Assembly: GCF_000372725.1 (NCBI RefSeq)
Contig: NW_005202428.1
Span: 2,660,873 to 2,724,872, forward strand
Direction of reading: 5' to 3'
Source: Emiliania huxleyi CCMP1516
Lineage: Eukaryota > Haptophyta > Isochrysidales > Noelaerhabdaceae
DNA length: 64,000 nt
Part shown: one piece after another, positions 12,215 through 21,658 of the stretch
Position numbering within the stretch: position 1 is the first letter of the stretch
How the letters are laid out: each line of letters opens with the position of its first letter
Program-made: the position numbers and the translations under genes
Notes under the pieces: model-generated
The model's input: only the letters and a program-made list of their open reading frames with translations
The model's database searches: none
Told to the model about the DNA's origin: nothing

Positions 12215-13247
12215 TTAGGTCTTAGCTCCGTGCACTCGCCCGCCCCCGCCACAGGCTAGCTCATTCACAATAATCTGCTCTGCGATTGCCGTGTGAAGAA
12301 CGACCGAGATACGCGGCTTCTGCAGCATGTTCTGCAGCCCCAGCCAATTCTTGGTACTTTGGTGGTCCAAGTCACCTCGCCGAGGTACTGGGCCCGCGTC
12401 AGCTTGTTCTGTAGCACGTCCGTCGCCTTCCAGAGGATCTCGCGGACCCCCTTCCCGAACCCGCCGAACCCGCCGAACGATTCGAACAGCAGCAGCTGTG
12501 CACGTCGACGTCCTTGTCTTCCCTGGCCGGTAGCGATAGTCCCCGCCGTAGGACTGCGGCGGTCGCCGCCCACCACCCTGCCCCCCCTGGTATGCCATCG
12601 CCCGGTCCCTTGCCCTCTCTCGCCCTTGCTCTTCCTCTCCCCTTCCATGCCGTCCCCCCCGTACCCCTCCCCCCCCCACCCCCCCCTCCTCCTCTCCCCC
12701 CCCCCCCTCTCCCCCCCCCCTCTCCCCCTCTCCCTCCTCGCAGTAGGGCCCATGCCCCTCAACCATGTTCCGGTAGAATGATTCGGTGTTGCCGAAAGCG
12801 ACAAAAGCGCCCTTCCGACGTGCTCCAGCCGTGCTCCCCGCTGCTGCTGAGGGGGGACAGACGACCTTGACATCTCCGCAATAGTGCATTGCCGCCCCTG
12901 CCAATGTTGTCCGCATCCACGTCGGGTTGTTTGTTGTAACTCTGACCGAGGTGGTTTGTCGGCTCCATTCGCACAGCGGTGCCCCACGCGGCGCGTAGGG
13001 CGAGGATGAGGCGTCGAAGCGTGTAGTTGTGTCTGATGTTGTGGCCCTGCTGCGAAATATTTTCCCTACAAATCCGGAAGGCAGCTTCGATTGCCATCCA
13101 GACATGGGTACGGAACAACGACAAGACCAGGGCACGGGTAGATGAGCGAGAGAAGGATGTAGGATGGATAGGGCGCCTGTTCACGGCATGGAGAGTGAGC
13201 CACGCCGAACGGAAGGAGTCCGGAAGACGAATCGATGACGATGACAC
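12215..13247 (-). CDS. Unrecognised protein-coding region, probably several exons
   Basis: Minus-strand blocks with coding-like codon use: MSSSSIRLPDSFRSAWLTLH from 13247 with HVWMAIEAAFRICRENI soon after; GAFVAFGNTESFYRNMVEG near 12800; LLLFESFGGFGGFGKG and VREILWKATDVLQNKLTRAQ near 12480-12370; and NWLGLQNMLQKPRISVVLHT to NELACGG at the end (stop at 12215). The blocks are in different frames and separated by a G/C-homopolymer-rich stretch (12655-12745), so introns or decay must intervene; I could not place clean splice sites between the last two blocks. No domain recognised. The region sits inside a pair of inverted repeats, so it could be a decaying or mobile-element-borne gene. Confidence 0.35.
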
Positions 13248-13436
13248 GTCACTAGCAATCTCCCCTTGTCAGCTGTCATGATGCACCCGAAGGGAACCCT
13301 AGCGCCAACACCGACCGTGGAGGTACAAGAAACGAGAGTGGACCTGAGCAATGATATGACTTGGCGGCAAATGATCGGAGTGGGAGTCAGAAGAGTGGTC
13401 CTTGCGCGAGGAGAGCTTGATAAACTCGAGGGGCCA

Positions 13437-13680
13437 AAATACGCCGCGAGGAGGGCGGAGTTGCGCCGAGAGGCGCGGGAGTAGCCGCGAGAGCAAGGGA
13501 GCGGCAGGCGGCGGTGTCGTCGCAGAACGAGGAGCGGAGAGCGACGAGACAAGAGGATGAAGCGGCAGGAGGGAGAACGACGAGAGTGGGACGACCGCGA
13601 GGCGGCATGAAGGTTTTGCTGTGAGAATCGGCGAGGGACTGCGAAGAGAGATAGAGAAAGGGGCAAACGCCCAAAGGTGA
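13437..13680. repeat. Interspersed repeat, second copy at 30368-30600
   Basis: Shares with 30368-30600 a run starting CGAGGAGGGCGGAGTT(G/A)CGC and continuing through 'cagaacgagg', 'gcatgaagg' and 'actgcgaagagagata'. The family looks like a former coding tail: at 30365 one frame reads RRAELRRAAREAARARQ and then an acidic stretch before stops. I cannot name the family. Confidence 0.7.
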
Positions 13681-13869
13681 TGCCTGTCGCCGCTGCCGAA
13701 GTCGGATCAGTGACGTCCTGGGGATTGCGTCCCCGGCAGTGGTGACGGGTGCGGCGACGAGGGTGGCTGGAGGCGGGATCGGCGAGAGACTGCGAAGAGA
13801 GATATCGAAGAGAGATAGTAAGTGAGGCAGCCGCACACCTTCCTTCCCGTGACATCCCTGTGTGTGTTG

Positions 13870-13932
13870 TCTTGACGGCGTGCCGTCCTCCCACATCCCT
13901 CCTTTGGGGAGGGTGTTGTTTCTTTCTTTTCA
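13870..13932 (+). repeat. SINE-like 3' tail fragment
   Basis: Contains the 'cctcccacatccctcctttgg' type tail followed by TTTCTTTCTTTT, the 3' signature of the short interspersed family seen whole at 19845-20042 and 21378-21576. Only the tail is present. Confidence 0.5.
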
Positions 13933-14167
13933 CGCCTCGCACGAGAGAAAAGAATTTGGGCCTCTCTCACACAGCAGACAGACTCGACCCCTGTCAGTGT
14001 GCCTGTGGTAGCGAGAGACTGCCAGTGAGAAGCTGGAGGCAGCAGGTTGCAGGTCGCTATAGATTGAGATGAGACCGCCAGAGTCAGTGGGAGTTGGGAG
14101 TCCACCGAGCACCGCGCTGCGAGCCTGTCGTGTCCCTTGTCAGGAGCATCGGAGAACCCCCTGTGCC

Positions 14168-14268
14168 CCTGATCGTCCTTCCAAAATCCTGCTCGTGCAG
14201 GTGGGGACCCTGTCCTCCTCCCATTCCTCGTTAGGGTTTGTGTTTTCTTTCTTTCTTCAGGCTCGACA
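14168..14268 (+). repeat. SINE-like element, 3' half
   Basis: Begins near 'cttccaaaatcctgctcgtg' and carries CAGGTGGGGACCCTGTCCTC, then the conserved tail and a TTTCTTTCTTTC run. The 5' half present at 19845 and 21378 is missing here except for a short 'gtgcccctgatcgtcc' piece. Confidence 0.65.
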
Positions 14269-14371
14269 CAGCTCACAGGTGCGGACTGGCGCGTGCTAGC
14301 ACTAAAACATTTTAACCACCGGAGCCGCCTAACCGACTGCGGTAAGAATGGGGAACATTCCACGACAAGAG

Positions 14372-14735
14372 TGGGGTGCTAACATTCTTTTCGCGCGCCA
14401 GTCCCGTGCCCAGTGTCGTGTGGTAAAATTCTTTTCGTCTCCCGCTTTTCGACCCTGTTTTTTTCTTCTATCGCAGCGCACTCGCATCTGTGAGCCTAGC
14501 GCAGCGCGAACTCGCCGTCTGGGCCTAGCGCAGCGCGAACTCGCTCTGAGCCTAGCGCAGCGCCTCGGAAAACACCATTTTGGCTCGCCAACAAGCCCTC
14601 CGCGCCCCCACACCGTTAGGATAATGGCGTTGGCAAAATTCTTTTGCGTGTTAGTGCCAGTGCGCGCCAGTCCCGTGCCCAGTTTTCTGCGAGGGAGTTC
14701 CCTGGTAAAATTCTTTTGCGTTTTCCCTCGTTGTA
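14372..14735. repeat. Interspersed repeat next to the FHA-methyltransferase start
   Basis: 14372-14613 is the inverted partner of 11842-12165. It is followed by a second partial motif (14630-14735) repeating GCGCGCCAGTCCCGTGCCC and 'aaaattcttttgcg'. The block ends 19 bp before the start codon at 14754, so this repeat probably supplies part of the promoter or 5' UTR of that gene. Confidence 0.7.
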
Positions 14736-14753
14736 ACACTCGTTGGAAGCGAC

Positions 14754-16837
14754 ATGCGTCTGCCGCACCTCGAGCAGCTTCAGCCTCCGCCTCCGCCGTC
14801 TGGGAGGAGGCTGCCGCTCCTCGACGGCACGCCGTTTCGAATCGGCCGCAATGCCGACTCGGAAGCAGTCGTTCACGGCGAGTTCATCAGCCGCGATCAC
14901 GCGAGCCTCCGCAAGTCGGACTCCGGCGGCTGGGTGCTCCGTGATCTGTCTCGCAACGGCGTCTTCATCGCGGGTTCGCTGCGGCTGAAGCCGAACCAGG
15001 ACCACATCCTCACCGACGGCGACGAGATCCGACTCGGTGGACCTGGAGCCGATGCGGAGGCCATCTTCCGTTTTGTGCATCCGTCCAGTGGCTCGCCCGC
15101 ACTTGCCGGTGGCGAGGAGGAGGCGGGCGGCGAGGAGATGGAGGCGGCTGGCGAGCAGACGGAGGCGGGTGGAGAGAGGGACGGCGAGGCGGAGGCGGCG
15201 GAAGAGAGCGAGGAGGAGTGCACGCAGGAGGACCCGGAGCTGATGCACTGCCTCGCCGCCGCCGCCGCCGCCGCCGCTGGTGCAGCTCCAGCCTCCTCTG
15301 CCGCATCTGACGACCTCGACGACGAGACTGCTCCGGGCCTGGCTTCCGTCATGCCCTTCTCTCTCTCGAACGCCGAGTTCGTGGAGGCTGCCCGGGGCGT
15401 GTGCGCCGCTGAGGCTGCCGCTGCGGCGGCGGCGGCGGCGGAGGAGGAGGAGCGAGCGGCCAGCAAGCCGGTCGCGGCGGCGGCGGCCGTCTCGGGGACG
15501 GGCGGCGCTGGTGCGGCTCCGGCCGCAAAGCGCGCGCGCATCGACTGCTTTTACCCCGACGCAGGGGCGGCGGCGCGAGACGCGACGGGAGCGCCGGCGC
15601 CAGGCTCGCCGGTGGGCGGCAGCAGCACGGGCCAGTCAGGCGCAGCTGCGGCGGCGCCGTCTGCGGGCGGGGGCTCGTCGCGGTCGCACGGGGGCGGCGT
15701 GGCGGCAGCGGGGTCGGGTGCCGGGGCGGGCCGGCTGCACGGCTTCTCTCGCAAGCCGTCGCAGGAGGCCAGGGCGTTGGCCGAGGCGGACGCCGTCCGC
15801 CCGGACGGGCAGGGCGAGCTGGGCCACAGGTTTGGCGCTCCGCCCTTCTCCGTGCTCAACAGCCAGAGGGGGTACTGGAAGGAGCGGAGGCACTTCTGGG
15901 AGGGGACGTACAACGTGCACTCCGAGGAGGGCCGCGGCGACAACCTCATCGGCTACAAGGGCCTCGGAGGCGAGGGGGCGAGGGGCACGTCCGTCTTCTG
16001 CCCCGTCCTCTCGGAGCTCTGCTGCCGCTGGTGCCCGCCCCCTCCCGCCCCTCCCGCCGCACCGGGCACGCCCTCCACTTGGACACGTCCCTCGACACGC
16101 CCCGCGCCTCGCCCCCCGCCCCCCCCCCACCCTTCAGGTGGTGCCCCGCCGGAGGGACTGTGCTCGACCCGTTCGCCGGAGGGTCTGTGCGCGGCGTGGT
16201 CGCCGGCTGGCTCGGCCTGCGGTACGTCGGCCTCGAGCTGCGGCGCGAGCAGATCGCGAGGAACCGCGAGCAGGCGGCGCGCGCCGGCGCGGTCGCGGGG
16301 TCGAGCGGCCACCGCTGGCGGCCTCCGGAGTGGGTGGAGGCGGACGCGCGAGAGCTCGCCGATGGCGACGGCCCCGCGGGCGCGCCTCGGCAGGCCGACT
16401 TTGTCTTTTCGTGCCCGCCGTACTTTGACCTCGAGCAGTACTCGGACGACCCCCGCGACCTGTCGAGGGCGCACAGCTACGCCACCTTCCTCGCCGCCTA
16501 CGAGGCGATCATCGCCGCCGCCGCGCACCGCCTCAAGCCTCGCCGCTTCGCCTGCTTCGTCGTCGGCGAGATCCGCGATGGCGACGGCTTCATGCGCAAC
16601 TTTGTGGGCGACACCGTCTCCGCCTTCCAAAAGGCGGGCTGCCGGCTGTACAACTCGTGCGTGATGCTGCTCCCCTTCAACACGCTGCCCGTGCGGGCCG
16701 GCAAAGCGATGGCCTCCTCCGCCAAGCTGGGCATGTGCCACCAGCACGTGCTCGTCTTCTACAACGGCCGCAACCCCGCGGCGGAGGTCAAGGGTCTCAA
16801 ACTCGCAAACATGACGCGCCCGCTCGAGTGGGAGTGA
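14754..16837 (+). CDS. FHA domain fused to phage/bacterial-type DNA N4/N6 methyltransferase
   Basis: Exons 14754-16030 and 16138-16837, with a 107-bp GT-AG intron in phase 2 and a pyrimidine-rich 3' end; 658 residues. N-terminal FHA domain (about residues 18-110) has FRIGRN (29-34), ISRDHASL (45-52) and DLSRNGVF (64-71), the Arg, Ser-x-x-His and Asn-Gly positions that bind phosphothreonine. An acidic, Ala-rich linker (110-350) follows, with KRAR as a possible nuclear signal. The C-terminal part matches a methyltransferase family known mainly from phages and bacteria: FGAPPFSVLNSQRGYW, TSVFCPVLSELCCRW, then motif I VLDPFAGGSVRG (about 431) and the catalytic SCPPYFDLE (about 516; the (D/N/S)PPY type), YSDDPRDLS, FVVGEIRDGDGFMRNFVGDT and KLGMCHQHVLVF. 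Motif order and DPPY-type signature indicate amino (adenine or cytosine-N4) methylation. All key motifs look intact. Confidence 0.88.
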
Positions 16838-17037
16838 GAGGTGTGCCGGCCGGGCAGGGATGGGCGCCTTACTCTGACTGGGTCTGGGATTCTGTGGCGC
16901 GCAACACTGAGTTACTTTTTACAGAGAGATCAGAGTGTGTGGAGGTCGTCGGCGTCGGACCCATCCATGGCATTGGGCGTGATATTAATACAACATGCAA
17001 CATGCACACATGCTATCTATGTGCATGTGCATGCACA

Positions 17038-17373
17038 ATGTCAATGTCAATGTCAATGTCAATGTCAATGTCAATGTCAATGTCAATGTCAATGTCAATG
17101 TCAATGTCAATGTCAATGTCAATGTCAATGTCAATGTCAATGTCAATGTCAATGTCAATGTCAATGTCAATGTCAATGTCAATGTCAATGTCAATGTCAA
17201 TGTCAATGTCAATGTCAATGTCAATGTCAATGTCAATGTCAATGTCAATGTCAATGTCAATGTCAATGTCAATGTCAATGTCAATGTCAATGTCAATGTC
17301 AATGTCAATGTCAATGTCAATGTCAATGTCAATGTCAATGTCAATGTCAATGTCAATGTCAATGTCAATGTCA
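17038..17373. repeat. (TCAATG)n hexanucleotide microsatellite, about 56 units
   Basis: An essentially perfect run of TCAATG over 330 bp lies 200 bp downstream of the methyltransferase stop. It is open in several frames (Met-Ser, Gln-Cys, Asn-Val dipeptides on +; Leu-Thr and Asp-Ile on -), but this comes purely from the repeat. The unit is not a known telomere repeat. Both flanks carry ATGCACACATG-like alternating sequence. Confidence 0.97.
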
Positions 17374-17799
17374 TGCACACATGTATGTCCGATGACCGAT
17401 GTGGGCGGACCCCCCCGACCGCCGGGGCAGACGCACGCGAGAGGCGAGACCGCGAGACGTCGTCTGGCAGCCGCCCATTATGCAGCCGCCCCCCGCGCGG
17501 CCCGGGTCCGCAGATCTTGCGAGGTCGATATAGAATACTAACGTACTGATTACATTAGATATCCAGGCGCGCGGCGAGCTCTACGGGCTACGCGCGTTCC
17601 CGTTCGGCGTGTGCGCTCTTGTTTTTCCGAAGTCAAAATTATCACGCGCAAGTTTGAGCGATGCCGGCGGGGGGAGAACGAAAAATCCGCACGGGGATGT
17701 GTGGACTATACAGTCTCAGCTCTAGTCTACAGGAGGGGGCGGGGGGTCCGAAGGTCGACGACGCGGCAGAGAGCATCTCTAGGTCCTACACCTACAGTG
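17374..17799. other. Intergenic, nothing recognised
   Basis: Between the microsatellite and the end of the ankyrin-hydroxylase gene. Mixed GC, no coding bias on either strand and no copy of the repeats found elsewhere in the window. Confidence 0.5.
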
Positions 17800-19740
17800 C
17801 TATGACGCGGCGGCGCCCGCGGCGCCTCCCAGCAAATGGTGCCACTTCATCATGAGCTGCTTGACGCGCCCGGCGCTCTGCATCGGGTTCTCGCGCCGCG
17901 CGTCGAGCAGCAGGTGCTGCAGGTCGTCCGCGATCGCCTGCTCACGCTCGCGGTGTGAGGAGACGCTGCCGGCCAGGCGTCGGCCCTCGGCCGCCTCTCT
18001 CCTCGTCGTCGGAAGGGACTCCGCCAAAGTGGTCGAGCGACGCCTCCGGCACCGCCTCGGTGGTGAAGAAGCACGGCACGGCGAAGCGGGTGCCCGACTC
18101 GAGCCGCTCCACCTGGTGCATGTTCTCCCACCCGCTCGAAAAGATGACCGCGGAGCCTGATCACACCCGCCGCCGCCGTGAAGAGAGCGCGGCCCCGGCA
18201 CGAGCGGTTCACCAGAGGGGGGAGGGAGGGGGCCTCGCACGGGCGCGTAGGGCGTGAGCACGCGCGGCCCGTCCCCGCCGTCGGCAGGCGGGTCGTTCCA
18301 CACGAACGAGCCTGGGGGGCCGGAGGCGGGAAGTGTGAGAGGCTGCCGGAGGGGCGCCCCGCCCGGCCGGCCCCGCTCCTCCGGTGAAGTCGTGCCCCTG
18401 GGTGGAGAGGTAGAGGACGCACGAGTAGTGGTAGACGGCGTGCGTCGCCTCGTCCGTGTGCAGGATCACCTGTCCACATCGCGTTGCACGCTACAGCGCA
18501 TGTCGCACCATCTCGCCTCGTCCGTGAGCAAATGTCACAGAGTCGCCCGCCGAGCCTCCCCCTCCCGTCTGCTTGAGGCCCGCCTCGTACTTTCGCGCGT
18601 ACGCCTGCAGCAAGGGCCCGGGAAAGGGTCCAGGCCGGCGCGGGCCCGCTCGTGCGCGCGCGGCGCGCCTGCACGGGCAGCACGCGCGAGAGGGGGAGGC
18701 CGTACTCGTGCGAGATGGAGCGCCGAATCCGCTCGACGAGCCGGACGAAGTTGAGGATCGTCGCGGTCGAGCACTTGCCGCAGCCGTTGAAGTTGAACCC
18801 CTCGAGGTCTGGGAAGACCTGGAGGTCCGTCTCTGCGGCGGTGGCGAAGGCGGGGAAGGTGACGCGCGAGCAAGCCTCGCAGCAGGCGCCCTCCTCGCAG
18901 CGGCGGCCCTCCTTGAGCGGCAGGTTGGCGTGCTCCGCCTGGTCGAAGACGTACTTCATGCCGGCGGCGACGGCGTCGACGCCCCCCTCCTCGGCGGGCT
19001 GCAGGCAAGTCAGGTTGCGCGCCAGCTTGTCTCGCGCGAGCAGTTGCCGCATGTCTGCGTCGAAGATCTCGCGTAGCAGCCGAGGCACCTGAGGGCGAGG
19101 CGGCGGCGGCGCGTGCAGAAGGACGGGCGCGTCGCGCCTCGCCTCCCTCTCGGTCCCCCTCTCGCCGCACCTCGGTCGGCAGCGCCTCGTCCTCAGGCAT
19201 CGAATCGACCACCTTGACCGCCGCCCAGAAGGCAGCCTCCGCCGTGTCTGCGTCCATGTCCGCACCGGCGCCGCGCAGCGCTGCGATCATCGTCGCGTCG
19301 GCCTGCTGCGCCGCCAGCCGAATCGGCCGCAGTCCCGAGTTGGACGCCGCCTCCGCCTCCGCGCCTCTGGCGAGCAGCAGCTCGGCGATCTCGAGGTGGC
19401 CCGCCCGTGCGGCTGCGTGCAGCGGCGTCATGCCGTCGCTGTTCCTCGCATTCACCGCGGCACCGCCGTCGAGCAGCACCTCCGCCACGCCGTCGTGCCC
19501 GTGCAGCGCGGCGAGGTGCAGCGCGGTCGACTCCTTTGCGTTTCGCTCCTCGGGTGGCAGGCCCGAGAGGAGGAGGAGGCTGACAGCGCTCGCGTCACCT
19601 GCCTGCGCCGCGTCGTGCAGCGCATAGGCCGGCTTCGAGGCCGGCGGCGCTCCCGGCAGCGTGAGCGGGTGCACGGTCGCGAGGCTGGAGCAGAGGAGGG
19701 CGAGCCTCAGGCGCATTCGCTTGGGCGAGAATGGAGACAA
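17800..19740 (-). CDS. Ankyrin-repeat prolyl 4-hydroxylase (2OG-Fe(II) oxygenase)
   Basis: Start ATG at 19740. Exon 1 (19740-19171) has a hydrophobic leader (LRLALLCSSLATVHPL) and three to four ankyrin repeats (STALHLAALHGHDGVAEVLL, GMTPLHAAARAGHLEIAELL). Exon 2 (19088-18669) starts VPRLLREIFDADM and has Cys-rich CEEGACCEAC and FNFNGCGKCSTATILNFVRL; it ends at a GC donor. Later exons give AYARKYEAGLKQTGG, then LHTDEATHAVYHYSCVLYLS with the iron-binding H-x-D, GSFVWNDP, and VIFSSGWENMHQVERLESGT with the distal His and a 2-oxoglutarate-binding Arg, then a helical tail ending LLGGAAGAAAS (stop 17800-17802). Known family role: hydroxylating peptidyl proline in the secretory pathway. The leader suggests ER entry. 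The ankyrin fusion is unusual for collagen-type P4H. Exon edges after 18600 are approximate. Confidence 0.8.
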
Positions 19741-19844
19741 GCGAGCGAAAGGCGAAAGCGAGGGCGAGCGATGGCGAAAAGGCGAGGGCGAAGATCTCGG
19801 GACAGAAGAAATCGCTCAGGATATTTCTCGAGGTGGATATCCTA

Positions 19845-20042
19845 TACGAGAGAGGAATCCCTGGGACCCTGTCGTGTGGGTGAACCCTGCCCAGCCCCCC
19901 TCCGTGTCGCGATGCGCTTCCCACTCCCGTTCCCCTGTGTCCCTGATCGTCCTTACATACAAGATCCTGCTCGTGCAGGTGGGGACCCTGTCCTTCTCCC
20001 ACCCCTCGTTTGGCGTGCCCGTTTTATTTATTTATTTATCCT
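19845..20042 (+). repeat. SINE-like element, near full length
   Basis: About 195 bp: starts 'gaatccctgggaccctgtcg', passes 'gggtgaaccctgcccagc', 'cccgttcccctgtgtccctg', CTGCTCGTGCAGGTGGGGAC and the 'tcccacccctcgtttgg' tail, and ends in TTTATTTATTTATC. A second copy lies at 21378-21576. Short length, shared 3' end and simple-repeat tail suggest a SINE; I could not confirm pol III boxes (a GGGTTCACCC run on the minus strand is suggestive). Confidence 0.7.
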
Positions 20043-20417
20043 TTGGCCGCGTTGGGTAGCGAGGATTGGTGTGACGCGATCCACGCAGGCGTGTTTTCTG
20101 GCGGCCGACCGTCAGTGCACGGAGTTGCCCCTTCTCCGACTGCCCCGGCTAGTTCTCGAGGTCGTCGGGTGTGACCCCTGCGTCCCCCGAGCCGCGAGCG
20201 AGACCTAGCGCGGGTGGGTTGGAGGGGGCTCGCTGCAAGGAAGGGCGGTGTAAGAAGCCGATCCCCGTAGTCCGCCCCATTCCTCCCCATCGGGCCGCAT
20301 GTGGCATGAGCGGCCGCGCCTCGCAGATTCGTTTCTCGCGCCTGTGGGTCAGGCGCGCGGGGCATCCCCCGGGTCGCTCGACCAGCGATCCGAAGAGTGG
20401 CCGCTATGCGAAGGAAA
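20043..20417. other. Intergenic with a shared 40-bp fragment
   Basis: Starts with 'ggccgcgttgggtagcgagg' and 'attggtgt', which recurs at 62806-62850. The remainder shows no coding bias or further repeat that I can see. Confidence 0.45.
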
Positions 20418-21328
20418 GGGAGGGTGTAGAGGATGTAGAGTGTAGAGCGCTGTAGAGCTGTAGAGATGTAGAGTGCTCTGGAGCGCTGTAGAGCTGTAGA
20501 GCTCTACATCCGCCGCGTGACGATGCGGGTGCGTTGTAGAGCGATGTAGAGCGCGATTTTGCTGTAGAGTTGGTTGTAGAGGCTCTACAGCCAAACCGCC
20601 GGGAAGGCAGTGACTCAAAAAGAGGTCGAGCCGCGCTAATGGGGTGTCTCCGAGCTTAGTGGAGCTCTGATGGACGGCCCTGACTCGTATCCCTGACACA
20701 CAGAGAGTCACTCTGACGGCACACAACACCCTATAACTGCGTCATGACCAGCCTGCCATGCGTCGCCGGTGCCGCATTCATCGCTGTGCTTCTTTAGCAG
20801 GCGGTGGACTGTCGGCTGCGAGGACGGTCGCATTTGCGCGAGGCGAGGCGAGCATTCAGACGCGTTGTATGCGCCATGACTCGCGCTAGCGCGTGCGGGA
20901 GCTCCTGGCTGAGCGTTGAGTCCAGGCGAGTTGCGCTGGCCACGATCGCTACGCCGAGCCGAGCTGACGCGCCGAGGCGCCGGCCAGTCGCAGCCGTGAG
21001 GCATGCCACAGCAGCAGAGGCACCTCCCACCCATTGGGCGGGCAGACAGAAGGCCAGGGCAGCACTGGCAAGTGCAACGCGCCTCATGTCGGAGAGCGAC
21101 CGTGCCTCTTTCGCCGCTTATGATGATTGATGTACGTACGTACTTATAGCTTACTGGGAGATGTAGAGTTTGTTGTAGAGATTTCACGTTGTAGAGCGCC
21201 TCTATATCGCTCTACACCTCGTCACGCGGCGGATGTAGAGCTCTACAGCTCTACAGCGCTCCAGAGCGCTCTACATCTCTACAGCTCTACAGCGCTCTAC
21301 ACTCTACATCCTCTACACCCTCCCTCAG
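20418..21328 (-). mobile_element. hAT-like MITE, copy A (911 bp)
   Basis: Long terminal inverted arms built of TGTAGAG/CTCTACA units (left GGAGGGTGTAGAGGATGTAG, right ending CTACACCCTCCCTCAG). The left tip lacks the CTGA seen in copies B and C, and I find no matching target duplication, so the left end may be trimmed. Between the arms is a unique core of about 600 bp carrying a minus-strand ORF (21087-20794) conserved in all three copies. The inner part near 21127 has an extra ACGT-rich insertion not seen in copy B. No transposase, so non-autonomous. Confidence 0.85.
20794..21087 (-). CDS. Conserved MITE-borne small ORF, copy A (97 aa)
   Basis: Reads MRRVALASAALAFCLPAQWV, then GGASAAVACLTAATGRRL, ATRLDSTLSQELPHALARVM and a diverged tail. 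The N-terminus looks like a signal peptide (Arg-Arg, hydrophobic core, small residues at GGASA). Copies B (31318-31010) and C (63176-63541) keep the first 75 codons open with only in-frame length changes. Function unknown; possibly a captured host gene fragment. Whether it is expressed cannot be told from sequence. Confidence 0.4.
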   Translation of the reverse strand: MRRVALASAALAFCLPAQWVGGASAAVACLTAATGRRLGASARLGVAIVASATRLDSTLSQELPHALARVMAHTTRLNARLASRKCDRPRSRQSTAC

Positions 21329-21377
21329 GGTCCCGCCGGGCGTAGCCAGCCTGCCCCCGTGCCGCCGGGTGCAACTT

Positions 21378-21576
21378 TGTCCTATACGACAAGGGAATCC
21401 CTGGGACCCTGTCGTGTGGGTGAACCCTGCCCAGCCCCCCTCCGTGTGTCGCGATGCGCTCCCCACTCCCGTTCCCCTGTGTCCCTGATCGCGTCCTTCC
21501 AAAATCCTGCTCGTGCAGGTGGGGACCCTGTCCTCGTCCCATCCCTCGTTTGGCTTCTCTTCTTTCTTTAGGCTAT
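21378..21576 (+). repeat. SINE-like element, near full length
   Basis: Collinear with 19845-20042 from 'cctatacgacaagggaatcc' to 'catccctcgtttgg', ending in TTCTTTCTTTAGG. It starts about 50 bp after the end of MITE copy A. Confidence 0.7.
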
Positions 21577-21658
21577 ATCAACTCGCGCTCCGGCGTCGCT
21601 CTTGAGCCGCCGCCGCGCCCGCCGCGCGCCGCCAGCCCGCCAGGGCCGAGCCTGCCGC

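Noticed and set aside
17038-17373. Hexamer array as an internal telomere
   Set aside because: TCAATG does not match TTAGGG/TTTAGGG-type telomere repeats, and coding genes lie on both sides.
16985-17549. Long open frames of Met-Ser, Gln-Cys, Asn-Val and Asp-Ile dipeptides
   Set aside because: Produced entirely by the TCAATG microsatellite.
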